Shown here: one piece after another, positions 1 through 6,168 of the stretch
Numbering within the stretch: the first letter of the stretch is position 1
Layout: each line of letters opens with the position of its first letter
Assembly (NCBI GenBank): GCA_945283395.1
Contig: CALYQH010000080.1
Coordinates: forward strand, 1-6,367
From: an uncultured Ventosimonas sp.
GTDB lineage: Bacteria; Pseudomonadota; Gammaproteobacteria; Pseudomonadales; Pseudomonadaceae
Direction: 5' to 3'
Length of the DNA: 6,367 nucleotides
Translations under genes and position numbers: made by a program
The notes under the pieces: generated by a model
Told to the model about the DNA's origin: nothing
Seen by the model: the letters and a program-made list of their open reading frames with translations, nothing else
The model's database searches: none

Positions 1-1099
1 GCATTGGACATCCTGCTAATTGGTCAGGGGAAATCCAATGAAACCCATTAGGTCCACGAAATTTACTGCAAGATGAGCTTTTTACCGCTAAATTAGTAGT
101 AACTGAAACTATATTGCTAGGCTCAGTCATTTCAGAAGATGAAAGCTGTTCCTTTGGTTTAGTTTGCTCAACATGAGACGAAATAGTTGTTTTAGGGGTA
201 TCTTTAGGAATGACCAGCTCATTATTGGTTTTAGATATAATGTTTTGAGGTTTTGGGATAGCTGATTTTATTTGTTCTAAAATTTTAATTGCTTCAGCAG
301 GTAGTGGTGGTGGTTTAGGAGTACTTTCATCTAATGTACTTACATCAGCGTCGGGAGCAGGAACATTACAACTACCAGAACGTAAAAATTGTGCTACTAC
401 TTCATTGCCAGCTTTGTTAGTAAAGAAGTCATCTTTGTTTGCAAAAGATTGTACTCTACCACCAGCAAGCAACAATATTTGATTACCTATTTCTTTAGCT
501 TGCATCTGATTATGTAAAATAATCATACAGCTACGTTCATTAGCTATATTTTTTGTGAGATTAAGTAACATATTGGCGCCTACTTCATTCATTCCCGTAG
601 TAGGTTCATCTAGTAGTAAAAGGGCTTCCTGAGTAAAAAATTCTCTTAATATATTAACCGCCCTAGCATATTCAATAGGTAATTGAATCATAGGCTTATC
701 TAATTCATTAATCAAAATAGACATCTCAAGCCTTTCTAGTTCAGTACATATATAAGCACGCATGTCGCGGGGGCTGAGAGCCTTGATAGATGATTGGCGA
801 ATTTTTTCTACAAAACTATCTATAACAGGTAAACCCAATGCTTTTGCATTTTGTTGAACAATTTGTGGAGCATTTTGCTGATCTATTGAATTGCCTTTAT
901 AAAGAATGTTTCCCCATTCATGAGCATTACTAGAACGTTTATTAATACCAGCCAGTGATCTCAGCAGGGTCGATTTGCCCGTACCACCGGGCCCCATCAG
1001 TACTATAACTCCATTTTCAGCTTGAATTGAAAAACTTACATCGGCAAGAATAACTCTGCTACCAAATGCAATTCCATATGATTTAACGTCAAGTAACAT
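1..1099 (-). CDS. ABC-type ATPase fused to a probable atypical dual-specificity phosphatase domain (C-terminus cut by window edge)
   Basis: The reading frame is open from ATG at 1099 to the left edge, giving 366 codons and no stop, so the gene is partial. An in-frame TAA at 1105-1103 makes this ATG the only nearby start. Residues 1-240 are a single nucleotide-binding domain: Walker A GPGGTGKST (36-44), a likely Q-loop near QIVQQ (79-83), Walker B ALLLLDEPT (159-167, Glu165) and H-loop His196. The LSGGQ signature is replaced by LPIEY (140-144), and the D-loop Asp appears to be Asn171. No membrane segments are present. Residues 243-345 form a Pro/Ser/Thr/Lys-rich linker containing KPPPLP. At 353-363, FHWISPDQLAG resembles the N-terminal F-x-W-[VI]-x-P-x-x-L-A-G pattern of DUSP23-like phosphatases. 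I infer an ATPase that may control, or be controlled with, a phosphatase rather than an ordinary transporter subunit. The ATPase call is firm; the phosphatase call is tentative because the HCxxGxxR loop would lie outside the window. Confidence 0.8.
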   Translation of the reverse strand, partial: MLLDVKSYGIAFGSRVILADVSFSIQAENGVIVLMGPGGTGKSTLLRSLAGINKRSSNAHEWGNILYKGNSIDQQNAPQIVQQNAKALGLPVIDSFVEKIRQSSIKALSPRDMRAYICTELERLEMSILINELDKPMIQLPIEYARAVNILREFFTQEALLLLDEPTTGMNEVGANMLLNLTKNIANERSCMIILHNQMQAKEIGNQILLLAGGRVQSFANKDDFFTNKAGNEVVAQFLRSGSCNVPAPDADVSTLDESTPKPPPLPAEAIKILEQIKSAIPKPQNIISKTNNELVIPKDTPKTTISSHVEQTKPKEQLSSSEMTEPSNIVSVTTNLAVKSSSCSKFRGPNGFHWISPDQLAGCPM

Positions 1100-1108
1100 T
1101 CCTTAAAA

Positions 1109-1112
1109 CCTT
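1109..1112 (-). promoter_or_regulatory. Ribosome binding site of the ABC ATPase gene
   Basis: On the minus strand AAGG lies 9 bases before the ATG at 1099. A second AAGGA touches the ATG and is too close to work. The site supports the chosen start. Confidence 0.6.
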
Positions 1113-1123
1113 ATTTATACTAT

Positions 1124-1152
1124 ATTGTAAAAGTGAATAATGTTGCTCGTAA
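1124..1152 (-). promoter_or_regulatory. Weak sigma-70-like promoter candidate for the ABC ATPase gene
   Basis: On the minus strand a TACAAT -10 (1129-1124, 5 of 6 consensus) follows TTACGA (1152-1147, only 3 of 6) with a 17-base spacer. Transcription would start near 1117, giving a leader of about 18 bases that still holds the AAGG ribosome site. A TATAAA at 1119-1114 is an alternative -10, but it would start the transcript inside the ribosome site. The region is very AT-rich, so chance matches are likely. Confidence 0.3.
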
Positions 1153-1174
1153 TATTTATACTACTTAATATTTA
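1150..1174. repeat. Exact 9-base direct repeat upstream of the ABC ATPase gene
   Basis: TAATATTTA occurs at 1150-1158 and again at 1166-1174, a 16-base repeat distance. The first copy overlaps the candidate -35 hexamer. It could be a pair of operator half-sites, but AT-rich DNA produces such repeats by chance. Confidence 0.4.
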
Positions 1175-1251
1175 TTTTTATAGAATACCATTTTTTTGGG
1201 GGAGGAGAAATTACAATATAAGATAAGTTCAATATATTAATGTAGTAATAG

Positions 1252-2127
1252 TTATTCATTGATATATTGATCAAGTAAATCAATAAGTTTTAAAGTAGCC
1301 TTAGAAAGTGTTCTTTCGGTATGATAAATATAGCCTAATTGACGTGTTAAAGAGATATTATAAACATTAAGTTTAATAAGTGTTTGATCTAGCATAGTCC
1401 GTGGTAAAACACTCCATGCAAAGCCAATAGAAACTAGCATTTTAATAGTTTCCATATAGTTAGTACTCATAGTAACCAAAGGTTTAAGTTTAGCCTTACT
1501 AAAACACTTTTCTATTAAATCATGGGTGAAAGTTCCTACGCCAGGAAAAATAGCAGGGTAATTACTCAGAGTAGCTAAATTTAACTGTTGATATTGGCTT
1601 AGAGGGTTATCTTGTGAGCAAACAAAATCTAGCTGATCTATCCAAATGGTTGTTGCTTTTAAAGGTGAAAGGGTATTAGTCGCTAAGGTAATGATGGCTA
1701 ATTCTACTCGGCCTTGTAATACCTCTTCATAGGCTTTTTCAGAATCTAAAAAGTGAATATCTAAATTAACTTGTGGATAATTCTTGGTAAAAGTACGAAG
1801 GATAGGCGGTAATCTATGTAGACCTATATGATGACTGGTAGCAATAGTAAGTTGACCAGTTACTTCTTTTTGAAGATTTGATAATTTCCTACTGGCATCA
1901 TTAATTTCTATTAAGATCTGATAGGCATAAGGTAACAGTGCTTTTCCAGCTTCAGTTAATTGAATTATTCGTCCAATTCGGTCAAATAGTTTGATATTGA
2001 GGATTTGCTCAAGTGATGAAATTCGTTTACTAACCGCTGGTTGTGTCAAATATAAGCGCTCGGCCGCCAGTGAAAAACTATTGGTTTCTGCTACTGCTAT
2101 AAAAGCTGTTAGATTTGCTATATCCAT
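1252..2127 (-). CDS. LysR-family transcriptional regulator
   Basis: The 291-residue protein has the usual LysR length and layout. An N-terminal winged helix-turn-helix covers about 1-65, with the recognition region FSLAAERLYLTQPAVSKRIS at 18-37. A linker helix follows, then a periplasmic-binding-protein-like effector domain from about 91 to the end, beginning GQLTIATSHH. The start ATG at 2127 is 7 bases after the pilR stop. No Shine-Dalgarno sequence stands at the right distance (AGGT is 16 bases away), so translation probably depends on ribosomes arriving from pilR. As I recall it, the closest resemblance is to Pseudomonas regulators beside leuC, where the N-terminus is nearly the same, but the target genes here are unknown. 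Its position as last gene of the pilS-pilR run is unusual, as LysR genes are typically divergent from their targets. No divergent gene lies next to it. Confidence 0.93.
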   Translation of the reverse strand: MDIANLTAFIAVAETNSFSLAAERLYLTQPAVSKRISSLEQILNIKLFDRIGRIIQLTEAGKALLPYAYQILIEINDASRKLSNLQKEVTGQLTIATSHHIGLHRLPPILRTFTKNYPQVNLDIHFLDSEKAYEEVLQGRVELAIITLATNTLSPLKATTIWIDQLDFVCSQDNPLSQYQQLNLATLSNYPAIFPGVGTFTHDLIEKCFSKAKLKPLVTMSTNYMETIKMLVSIGFAWSVLPRTMLDQTLIKLNVYNISLTRQLGYIYHTERTLSKATLKLIDLLDQYINE

Positions 2128-2134
2128 TATTTGA

Positions 2135-3529
2135 TTAATCTATACCTAATTTTTTAAGACGATAGCGCATAGAGCGAAAAGATAAACCTAGCCTTTCTGC
2201 AGCAGCTGTTCTATTCCAACGAGTTTCTTCAAGTGCTTGAGTTAAAATTTTACGTTCTACTGCCTCTAAATACTCTTCTAAATTGCCAATATCTTCTAAA
2301 TTAGGTAACTTATTATTTAAAGAAGGTAAAGGTTCTTCGATAGAGGTAACGCTAGGATCTACCGTTGGTTGAGATTGAATGATAGTATCAGATATTGATA
2401 AAGTGCTAGCAAAACGTAAGTCTTCAGCTTTAATAACACCACCTTCACATAGTGTACAAGCCCGCTCGAGAATATTTTCTAATTCTCGGACATTACCAGG
2501 AAAGTCATAAGTCTTCAATTTTTCAACAGCATCTTTGGCGAGACTTACTGAATAGCCAGCTCTACTCAATAATGTATGTGCTAATAATGGAATGTCATCT
2601 TTATGTGCCCTCAAAGGAGGAATTTTTAATTCGATGACGTTTAATCGATAATATAAGTCTTGACGAAATTTACCTTCCACGACTCTTATGGCTAAATCGG
2701 CATGAGTTGCGCAGAGAATTCGTACATCAATGGGTTGCTCTTGCTGATCGCCTATGGTTCGAACTGATTTTTCCTGTATCGTTCTTAAAAGTTTAACTTG
2801 CATAGGTAAAGGTAGATCGGCTACTTCATCTAGAAATAAAGTTCCGCCATTGGCTGCCTGAAATAGGCCTATCTTATCTTGATTGGCCCCTGTAAAACTC
2901 CCTTTTCTATGACCAAAAAACTCGCTTTCCATAAGTTCAGTTGGAATAGCTCCACAGTTAACCGCAATAAAGGGTTGTTTAGCTCTAGGACCTTGTAAAT
3001 GAATTAACCTTGCAATCACTTCCTTACCTGTGCCCGATTCACCATGAATATACACGGGTGCTTGACTTCGAGCAACTTTTGCGACTTGCGTACGGAGATT
3101 TTGGATAATAGCTGTTTCACCCAAAAATTGTTGCTCAATGGGAATATTATCTACTTTCGCCGTATTGATATTAAGAGCCGCTTTAATAATTTTTCTTAAA
3201 TGATTGAGGTCTATTGGCTTAGTTAAATAATCGAATGCTCCTGCTTTTAATGCAATAATAGCCGTATCCATGCTGCCATGAGCAGTAATCATTGCTATGG
3301 GCATTTGCGGATAATGTTCTTGAGTATATTCGATAAAATCTAGTCCATCGCCATCAGGTAGCCGCATATCAGTAAGACAAAGATCAAAACTATCTTTGTT
3401 AAGTATATCTTTTGCATTTTGTAATGTGCCCACTGAATAGGTTTCTAATTTGAGACGGCCCAGTGTTATCTCAAGAAGTTCTCTAATATCAGGTTCGTCA
3501 TCTATAATTAGTATTTTCGGTTGATTCAT
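2135..3529 (-). CDS. pilR: PilR, sigma-54-dependent response regulator of the type IV pilus system
   Basis: This 464-residue NtrC-type activator has three domains. The receiver domain (about 4-120) carries the acidic pocket Asp10/Asp11, phosphoacceptor Asp54 (CLTDMRLPDG), Thr82 and Lys104. The AAA+ sigma-54 domain (about 135-370) has Walker A GESGTGKE (163-170), the sigma-54 contact loop GSFTGA (210-215), Walker B GGTLFLDE (228-235) and a candidate arginine finger in FRQDLYYRLN (288-297). The C-terminal Fis-type helix-turn-helix ends in RWNRTAAAERLGLSFRSMRY (437-456). Tail and receiver match remembered Pseudomonas PilR closely. In Pseudomonas, PilR phosphorylated by PilS activates pilA with sigma-54. 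The linker at about 376-415 is Ser/Pro-rich and seems longer than in the roughly 445-residue P. aeruginosa protein. It follows pilS by 10 bases. All key residues are present, so it should be functional. Confidence 0.96.
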   Translation of the reverse strand: MNQPKILIIDDEPDIRELLEITLGRLKLETYSVGTLQNAKDILNKDSFDLCLTDMRLPDGDGLDFIEYTQEHYPQMPIAMITAHGSMDTAIIALKAGAFDYLTKPIDLNHLRKIIKAALNINTAKVDNIPIEQQFLGETAIIQNLRTQVAKVARSQAPVYIHGESGTGKEVIARLIHLQGPRAKQPFIAVNCGAIPTELMESEFFGHRKGSFTGANQDKIGLFQAANGGTLFLDEVADLPLPMQVKLLRTIQEKSVRTIGDQQEQPIDVRILCATHADLAIRVVEGKFRQDLYYRLNVIELKIPPLRAHKDDIPLLAHTLLSRAGYSVSLAKDAVEKLKTYDFPGNVRELENILERACTLCEGGVIKAEDLRFASTLSISDTIIQSQPTVDPSVTSIEEPLPSLNNKLPNLEDIGNLEEYLEAVERKILTQALEETRWNRTAAAERLGLSFRSMRYRLKKLGID

Positions 3530-3537
3530 TATTATAT

Positions 3538-3541
3538 TCCT
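3538..3541 (-). promoter_or_regulatory. Ribosome binding site of pilR, overlapping the pilS stop codon
   Basis: AGGA on the minus strand lies 8 bases before the pilR ATG at 3529. Its first two bases are the last two of the pilS TAG stop (3542-3540), so a ribosome ending pilS covers the pilR initiation site, which favours coupled expression of the pair. Confidence 0.65.
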
Positions 3542-5150
3542 ACAGTAATGGTGCCCCTGAGCAGAATGTTATACGGAAACAACTTCCGCCTCCTTTTCTA
3601 GGCAAATAGCTTAACTGTGCTTGATTACTTTCGCATAATTCTTTTGTTACAAATAGGCCTAATCCTGTACCTGTGCCATCATGGCTAGTAGTAAAAAAAG
3701 GCTCAAATAGTTTATCTATAAATTCAGGTTCGACACCTTTGCCATTATCTAATACATCAAGCTGTGGTAATTTACTTGTTGTATCAATATATAACATTAA
3801 CCAAATTTGTGCTATGTTATCTTCTTGTTTTGTGTGACGTAAGCCATTTGTTACTAGATTGGTGACTATTTGGTGTAGTTGTGAAGGAATAATATAGGTA
3901 TAAATAGGTTTAATGGCTATATCTACATGAATTTTCTGGTTAGGTTTAGCCATTTCTTGAAATTCTAGAATGAAATTTTCAAGCCAGCTAGTTAATTCAA
4001 GGGGATTCATTTCATAATGATAACTTTGAGATGGTTTTTTTCTAGAAAGTTGCAATACATTACTGATGATATTATTCATCCTATTAGAATTATTTAATAT
4101 TATTTGTAATAATCGCTGGTCTTGCTTATCCATATTCTCTGATTCTTTCAACAATTGAACGGCGTGGCTAAGTGCCCCTAAAGGATTACGGATTTCATGA
4201 GCAATGCTGGCTGTCAAATGACCTAAAGAAGCTAACTTGATTTGTTGAACTTGTTTAGCTATTACTTCCATGCTTTCCAAAAATACTAAAATAATTAGTT
4301 GATCACCATGTTTAGAGCGGATAAGGGTAGAGCGTAATTGGCCTAGTTCTTTCTTCGCAGGTTGTAAAGGAGGAAGTTCTAATTTGGGATTATTTAACCA
4401 TTGTTTAATGGCATTATAAAGTTCTGGAAACACATGAGATACTAATAAACCATCTAATAATGACTCACCTAATAAGTGGTGAGCTTCTTTGTTAGCCATA
4501 ATAATCTGGCCTTCTCTATTGATCATTAAGACTCCTGATGGCATTTGTTCAACAATAAGACTATTGAGCTTTTGTAAATTAGCTACATCTGAGGCTTTTT
4601 GTTTGGCTAATGCTTCACTAGTTTTCATGCGCGCCGTTAAGCTTTGAATCAATACTGCACTAATGAAACATAGTGCTCCCAAGGTACCAGCTTGAATGTA
4701 ATGGCTTACAGAAATATAAGTTTGGGTGGATAGAATAATAGTAATAATAATAATGGCGAGACTACTGATAGCAGCAATAAAGAGGCCTATTTGCCCCCTA
4801 AATAGAGTATTAGCTATAGCAACAGTAACAATAAGTAAATTACCTATACCACTATAGGTTCCCCCTGCTGCAAAAAATAGTATAGATAAAATAGTAATAT
4901 CAAAAAATATTAAAGACAGGGTTAATTTTACTTTTGTTAATAGCGGAAAAGAGAGGGAAATAAGGTTATATATAAAATAAATAATACAAGTTATATGGAA
5001 AATTTGTTTGTCAGAAGCCTTTAGAAAAGAATGATCGAGGTTAAAAGAAATAATGACAATAAGAACCAGACTTAAACTTAACCGATAAAGTTGATAAAGG
5101 AATAAAATTCGCTTAGTGGCATGATAAGAGTGTTCTAATTGAAAAGACAC
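3540..5150 (-). CDS. pilS: PilS, membrane sensor histidine kinase of the type IV pilus system
   Basis: The 536-residue protein starts with about six hydrophobic segments (roughly 20-38, 51-70, 79-94, 102-116, 119-141, 150-170), as in Pseudomonas PilS. A PAS-like cytoplasmic domain lies at about 190-295. The dimerisation and phosphoacceptor helix carries His318 in SIAHEIRNPLGALSHAVQLL (315-334). The ATPase domain has N-box NLVTNG (431-436), G1 DNGKG (468-472), F-box FEPFFTT (482-488) and G2 GTGTGLGLF (492-500). All catalytic boxes are intact. In P. aeruginosa, PilS senses pilin in the membrane and phosphorylates or dephosphorylates PilR. The SGIG..L..VAIAN.L.RG.IGL and C-terminal LCESNQA segments are PilS-like, separating it from other NtrB-type kinases. 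The start is GTG at 5150, supported by AGGA 7 bases upstream, and lies one base after the preceding stop. Low-level or coupled translation is plausible. Confidence 0.95.
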   Translation of the reverse strand: MSFQLEHSYHATKRILFLYQLYRLSLSLVLIVIISFNLDHSFLKASDKQIFHITCIIYFIYNLISLSFPLLTKVKLTLSLIFFDITILSILFFAAGGTYSGIGNLLIVTVAIANTLFRGQIGLFIAAISSLAIIIITIILSTQTYISVSHYIQAGTLGALCFISAVLIQSLTARMKTSEALAKQKASDVANLQKLNSLIVEQMPSGVLMINREGQIIMANKEAHHLLGESLLDGLLVSHVFPELYNAIKQWLNNPKLELPPLQPAKKELGQLRSTLIRSKHGDQLIILVFLESMEVIAKQVQQIKLASLGHLTASIAHEIRNPLGALSHAVQLLKESENMDKQDQRLLQIILNNSNRMNNIISNVLQLSRKKPSQSYHYEMNPLELTSWLENFILEFQEMAKPNQKIHVDIAIKPIYTYIIPSQLHQIVTNLVTNGLRHTKQEDNIAQIWLMLYIDTTSKLPQLDVLDNGKGVEPEFIDKLFEPFFTTSHDGTGTGLGLFVTKELCESNQAQLSYLPRKGGGSCFRITFCSGAPLL

Positions 5151-5151
5151 G

Positions 5152-5379
5152 TTATTTTCCTACCTGTTGCTCATGAGTTAAACAACAATACCATTGGCCA
5201 TCATTTCCTTTAATTGAGCTTTTTTTAGTTGTATAAACTTGACAATAATTACATTTTACCATAGGTTCTATATCTTGTTTAGGTTCAGACGAAACAGGTC
5301 TTTTACTGATTTTTTGGATATGTGCCCAAAGGAAATAAATAGCAGTACATACAGCTATAAAAATAAGAAATCTTGCCAT
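5152..5379 (-). CDS. Small membrane-anchored zinc-ribbon protein, PP0621 family
   Basis: I place the start at ATG 5379, giving 75 residues. AGGA lies 9 bases upstream, whereas the longer frame to 5409 would need a TTG without a ribosome site. Residues 2-19 form one hydrophobic helix. The basic residues after it (HIQKISKR, 20-27) suggest a cytoplasmic C-terminus. A short linker leads to a compact metal-binding module: Cys43-x2-Cys46, then Cys65, Cys66 and His69 in GQWYCCLTHE, which fits a small zinc ribbon. As I recall, Pseudomonas genomes carry proteins of this shape (PP0621 family), with MV[KR]C..C and G.WYC motifs, near the same chromosomal neighbourhood. Function is unknown. Its stop is one base before pilS, so the two are almost certainly co-transcribed. 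A role beside the PilS membrane sensor is a guess from this position only. Confidence 0.85.
   Translation of the reverse strand: MARFLIFIAVCTAIYFLWAHIQKISKRPVSSEPKQDIEPMVKCNYCQVYTTKKSSIKGNDGQWYCCLTHEQQVGK
5158..5161 (-). promoter_or_regulatory. Ribosome binding site that fixes the GTG start of pilS
   Basis: AGGA on the minus strand lies 7 bases before GTG at 5150, inside the final codons of the upstream zinc-ribbon gene. The first in-frame ATG is well inside the conserved coding sequence, so GTG is the best start. Confidence 0.65.
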
Positions 5380-5388
5380 GGTGCTTAA

Positions 5389-5392
5389 TCCT
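5389..5392 (-). promoter_or_regulatory. Ribosome binding site that decides the start of the zinc-ribbon gene
   Basis: AGGA, part of AAAAGGA, lies 9 bases before ATG 5379. A frame beginning at TTG 5409 would read through this site as coding sequence, which argues for the shorter protein. Confidence 0.65.
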
Positions 5393-5418
5393 TTTATAAA
5401 GAATCTCAATATGTTACT

Positions 5419-5447
5419 AAAATAGATAAATTAAGTGTTTATTGCAA
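5419..5447 (-). promoter_or_regulatory. Candidate sigma-70 promoter for the zinc-ribbon-pilS-pilR-lysR run
   Basis: In the 78-base gap after rsmE, the minus strand holds TTGCAA (5447-5442, 4 of 6 against TTGACA), a 17-base spacer and TATTTT (5424-5419, 4 of 6 against TATAAT). Transcription would begin near 5412, about 33 bases before the ATG. It is the only gap upstream of pilS large enough for a dedicated promoter outside coding sequence, but the match is modest. Confidence 0.35.
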
Positions 5448-5457
5448 GGTATCTAAC

Positions 5458-6168
5458 CTAGTAAAAAAGTTTAGTAAGTAAAGCCACTACTGCTGTTTCT
5501 ACTTTCAGAACACGTTGCCCTAATTGAATGGGTTGAAAACCTATCTCTATGAGTTTAGTTACTTCATAGTCTATCCAGCCACCCTCTGGGCCAATGGCTA
5601 AAGTGGTAGGCTGAGTTACTAAACTAGGACACGTAGGATAATTCCCTAAATGAGCTATTAGTTTGTTGGTGTGTTTGGCTAGAGTAGCAAGTTGATCCTC
5701 TACAAAGGGTTTAAAACGCTTTACCAGTTGTACTTCGGGGAGTATGGTATCTTTAGCTTGTTCTAAGCCCAACTGCAATTGTTGATTAATAGCTCTTGGG
5801 GTGAGAAATGGTGTTTGCCAAAAGCTTTTCTCTACTTTATAACTATTAATGAGAATAATTTTACTTACGCCCAATGTAGTTGCCGTTTGTAATATGCGCC
5901 TTAACATTTTCGGACGAGGTAGAGCCAATAATAGGGTGACAGGTAATTTAGTAGGGGCAATATTATTTAACTGGAAGTCTAAAATAGCCTTGTCATAGGA
6001 AAGTGCTATAATTTTAGCGAACCCTTTTTTACCATTTATTAAACCGACCTCGAGGGTGTCTCCTACCTGACTTTGACGGATAAGTTGGATATGTTGTAAA
6101 CGCCTATCTTTAATAATAGCTTGATTATCGCTAAGAAGATCCTCTTCTGTTAATAATAGCAGATTCAT
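5458..6168 (-). CDS. rsmE: RsmE, 16S rRNA (uracil1498-N3)-methyltransferase
   Basis: The 236-residue protein has the normal RsmE length. RsmE uses S-adenosylmethionine to methylate N3 of U1498 in helix 44 of 16S rRNA, acting on the assembled 30S subunit as a dimer. Residues about 1-70 are the N-terminal PUA-like RNA-binding domain. From about 76 on is the SPOUT knotted methyltransferase domain: [19 protein letters not shown] (83-101), the KSFWQTPFL segment (114-122), the SAM-binding GPEGGW (193-198) and the knot motif [11 protein letters not shown] (216-226), with Arg219, Glu224 and Thr225. MNLLLL at the start and RFKPFVED (151-158) are typical of the Pseudomonas form. Its ATG overlaps the hisE stop in ATGA, and there is no Shine-Dalgarno sequence before it, so translation is probably coupled to hisE. 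Confidence 0.96.
   Translation of the reverse strand: MNLLLLTEEDLLSDNQAIIKDRRLQHIQLIRQSQVGDTLEVGLINGKKGFAKIIALSYDKAILDFQLNNIAPTKLPVTLLLALPRPKMLRRILQTATTLGVSKIILINSYKVEKSFWQTPFLTPRAINQQLQLGLEQAKDTILPEVQLVKRFKPFVEDQLATLAKHTNKLIAHLGNYPTCPSLVTQPTTLAIGPEGGWIDYEVTKLIEIGFQPIQLGQRVLKVETAVVALLTKLFY

Noticed and set aside
1199..1242. GGGGAGGAG on the plus strand as a ribosome site for a small plus-strand gene
   Set aside because: No start codon lies at a usable distance, and the ATG at about 1240 is followed at once by a TAG stop.
1100..1251. Intrinsic terminator after the LysR gene
   Set aside because: I found no GC-rich stem followed by a T-run on the minus strand. The A-run after the C-rich tract has the wrong base for a terminator in that direction.
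2452..2637. A 61-codon open frame on the plus strand
   Set aside because: It lies wholly antisense to the conserved AAA+ domain of pilR, its product resembles nothing I know, and no ribosome site was seen. It is a shadow frame.
5380..5409. N-terminal extension of the zinc-ribbon protein starting at TTG 5409
   Set aside because: The AAAAGGA ribosome site of ATG 5379 lies within this stretch, and the family proteins I recall begin right before the hydrophobic helix.
5449..5459. GGTTAGATACC at the end of rsmE as a terminator hairpin
   Set aside because: The stem is only 3 bases and no T-run follows, so it cannot be an intrinsic terminator.
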